Shown here: piece after piece, positions 62,727 through 64,000 of the stretch
Layout: every line of letters starts with the position of its first letter
Numbering within the stretch: position 1 is the first letter of the stretch
NCBI RefSeq assembly: GCF_009299795.1
Contig: NZ_VIGP01000002.1
Span: 124,001-188,000 of the forward strand
DNA length: 64,000 nt
Direction of reading: 5' to 3'
Source of the DNA: Brachybacterium subflavum
GTDB lineage: Bacteria; Actinomycetota; Actinomycetes; Actinomycetales; Dermabacteraceae
Made by a program: the position numbers and the translations under genes
The notes under the pieces: generated by a model
What the model saw: only the letters and a program-made list of their open reading frames with translations
Database searches by the model: none
Told to the model about the DNA's origin: nothing

Positions 62727-62800
62727 GGCCCTGTAGCTCAGTTGGTTAGAGTGCCGCCCTGTCACGGCGGAGGTCGCCGGTTCAAGCCCGGTCAGGGTCG
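62727..62800 (+). tRNA. tRNA-Asp (anticodon GTC)
   Basis: Cloverleaf with acceptor GGCCCTG/CAGGGTC, D-arm GCTCAGTTGGTTAGAGT, anticodon loop CTGTCAC and T-arm CGGTTCAAGCCCG; discriminator G. It lies 155 bases after tRNA-Glu. TAGAGT at 62691 could be part of its own promoter. Confidence 0.97.
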
Positions 62801-62807
62801 CCCCGCA

Positions 62808-62843
62808 CGAGAGGCCCCGGAGCAGATGCTCCGGGGCCTCTCG
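62808..62843. terminator. Terminator after tRNA-Asp
   Basis: A perfect 17-bp stem (CGAGAGGCCCCGGAGCA with its complement) and a GA loop start eight bases beyond the tRNA. Confidence 0.88.
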
Positions 62844-62904
62844 CATGTCCGGTGCATGCGGCGCGACTCAGCCGGCATCGACCCGCGCGTCCTACGCTCG
62901 GAGG

Positions 62905-63927
62905 ATGAGCACGCGACCGACCAACCATCGCATCCACCTCGCCGCTCGCCCGCACGGCGAGCCCACCGCCGCCGACTACGAGCACGACGTCGTCGAGGTC
63001 CCCTCCCCCGCCGATGGCCAGGTGCTGCTGCGCACCCGATTCCTCTCCCTCGACCCGTACGTCCGCGGACGGATGAGCGACGCCGAGTCCTACGCCGCCC
63101 CGATGGAGATCGGGGACGTGATCGTGGGCGCGACCGTGTCTGAGGTCGTCGAGTCCGCCGCCGGGGGCTTCGCCGCCGGCGACGTGGTGCTCTCCTACGG
63201 CGGCTGGCAGGAATACAGCATCGAGGCCGCGGAGGGCCTGCGGCGCCTCGACCCCGACGCCGCCCCCGTCACCACCGCGCTCGGCGTGCTGGGAATGCCC
63301 GGCTTCACCGCCTACGCCGGGCTGCTCGCGATCGGCCGGCCGCAGCCCGGGGAGACCGTGGCCGTGGCCGCCGCCACGGGTCCCGTGGGCTCCGCCGTCG
63401 GCCAGATCGCACGGGTCCTCGGGGCGCGCGCGGTGGGCATCGCCGGCGGCGAGCGCAAGGTCGAGCGCATGCGCGAGCTCGGATTCGACGCCGCGCTGGA
63501 CCACCGCGCTCCGGACCTCGGCGCCCGCCTCGACGACGTCGCGCCCGACGGCATCGACGTGTACTTCGAGAACGTCGGCGGTCCCGTCTGGGACGCCGTG
63601 CTCCCCCGACTCAACGAGTTCGCCCGCGTGCCCGTGTGCGGCCTCGCCTCCGGCTACAACGCGACGTCCCTGCCCGAGGGCCCCGACCGCACCGGCCAGC
63701 TGATGGGTGCCGTGCTGCGCAAGAGCCTGACGCTGCGCGGCTTCATCCAGCGCGAGTTCGCGCCCACGATGTTCGAGGACTTCCTGCGGGACATGACCGG
63801 ATGGATCGGCAGCGGGCAGGTCCGCTACCTCGAGGACATCCACGAAGGACTGGACAGCGCCCCCGACGCCTTCCTGGGCATGCTGCGCGGCGACAACCTC
63901 GGCAAGACCATCGTGCAGGTCTCCTGA
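62905..63927 (+). CDS. NADP-dependent oxidoreductase, zinc-independent MDR type
   Basis: A 340-residue medium-chain reductase related to leukotriene B4 dehydrogenases and curcumin reductase CurA. It has SLDPYVRGRMSD near the N-terminus, GMPGFTAYAGLLAIG, the cofactor loop VAAATGPVGSAVGQIARVLGA and DVYFENVGG, and lacks zinc ligands. It reduces activated double bonds using NADPH. TACGCT six bases before the ATG suggests a leaderless start. Confidence 0.94.
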   Translation: MSTRPTNHRIHLAARPHGEPTAADYEHDVVEVPSPADGQVLLRTRFLSLDPYVRGRMSDAESYAAPMEIGDVIVGATVSEVVESAAGGFAAGDVVLSYGGWQEYSIEAAEGLRRLDPDAAPVTTALGVLGMPGFTAYAGLLAIGRPQPGETVAVAAATGPVGSAVGQIARVLGARAVGIAGGERKVERMRELGFDAALDHRAPDLGARLDDVAPDGIDVYFENVGGPVWDAVLPRLNEFARVPVCGLASGYNATSLPEGPDRTGQLMGAVLRKSLTLRGFIQREFAPTMFEDFLRDMTGWIGSGQVRYLEDIHEGLDSAPDAFLGMLRGDNLGKTIVQVS

Positions 63928-63961
63928 GGCGACCGCCCGCTGCCCGTCCGGCTCGGCCCGC

Positions 63962-64000
63962 CGGCCCGAACGGGACCGCCCGTCGGCCCGAACGGGACCG
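63962..64000 (+). repeat. Short direct repeat at window end
   Basis: CGGCCCGAACGGGACCG occurs at 63962-63978 and 63984-64000, a 22-base period, and may continue outside the window. Confidence 0.6.

Overview
The window is very GC-rich double-stranded bacterial DNA with tightly packed genes, many ATGA/GTGA start-stop overlaps, frequent GTG starts and several apparently leaderless genes. Gene content (class Ib ribonucleotide reductase nrdHIE/nrdF with NrdR boxes, PHO boxes made of GTTCACC direct repeats, DUF3349, Fur next to catalase, a Pls/PosA-type synthetase) points to a high-GC actinobacterium. A Dermabacteraceae/Brachybacterium-like organism is my best guess, inferred from content and not verified.

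Layout. 1-11.2 kb: metal-resistance island. It starts inside an ACR3 arsenite exporter, followed by an arsenate-reductase-like protein, then copper functions: Cys-rich four-helix copper store, YdhK lipoprotein, CueP, a frameshifted TlpA-like thioredoxin, CcdA, a two-component system, a SHOCT protein, a Tat-exported multicopper oxidase and a CopB-type (CPH) P-type ATPase behind a CsoR-like operator. The island abuts the 3' end of a tRNA-Lys gene (11451-11523), a classical integration site. 11.6-17.3 kb: housekeeping genes, including a PiT phosphate transporter preceded by two PHO boxes. 17.4-23.7 kb: a putative amino-acid homopolymer locus: a 1,289-residue single-module A-T synthetase with six membrane segments and three tandem C-terminal domains (the epsilon-poly-L-lysine synthetase architecture, with an adenylation pocket I read as lysine-like), a translationally coupled M1 aminopeptidase, and, converging on them, a 4'-phosphopantetheinyl transferase and a small HTH protein. 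24-29.3 kb: two accessory modules, each with a MerR-family regulator and a 19-bp-spacer MerR-type promoter, one for an MFS exporter and one for a CPBP protease with small proteins.

29.4-43.9 kb: nrdF and the nrdHIE operon on the same strand but about 10 kb apart. Between them lie a two-component system, a DUF485/ActP acetate symporter pair, and an IclR-governed hydroxyacid locus (MHS transporter, IclR regulator, D-2-hydroxyacid dehydrogenase, beta-hydroxyacid dehydrogenase) with two matching operator-like palindromes. The nrdH upstream region carries two NrdR boxes 32 bp apart and a cluster of DnaA-box-like sequences. 44-49.4 kb: Gfo/Idh oxidoreductase with an acidic tail, PlsC acyltransferase, a universal stress protein, and catalase with its Fur-family regulator. 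49.5-54.1 kb: a small secreted Cys-containing peptide divergent from a two-component system, an Ltp-family protein, a frameshifted acetyltransferase and tRNA-Thr. 54.3-64 kb: TAP-like exopeptidase, ABC transporter with its own two-component system, zincin-like protein, an F420/NADP reductase-like protein and an LLM oxidoreductase, tRNA-Glu and tRNA-Asp, and an NADP-dependent oxidoreductase.

All identifications were made by reading the sequence without database searches. Starts were chosen from ribosome-binding sites, overlaps or -10 boxes as stated for each gene.
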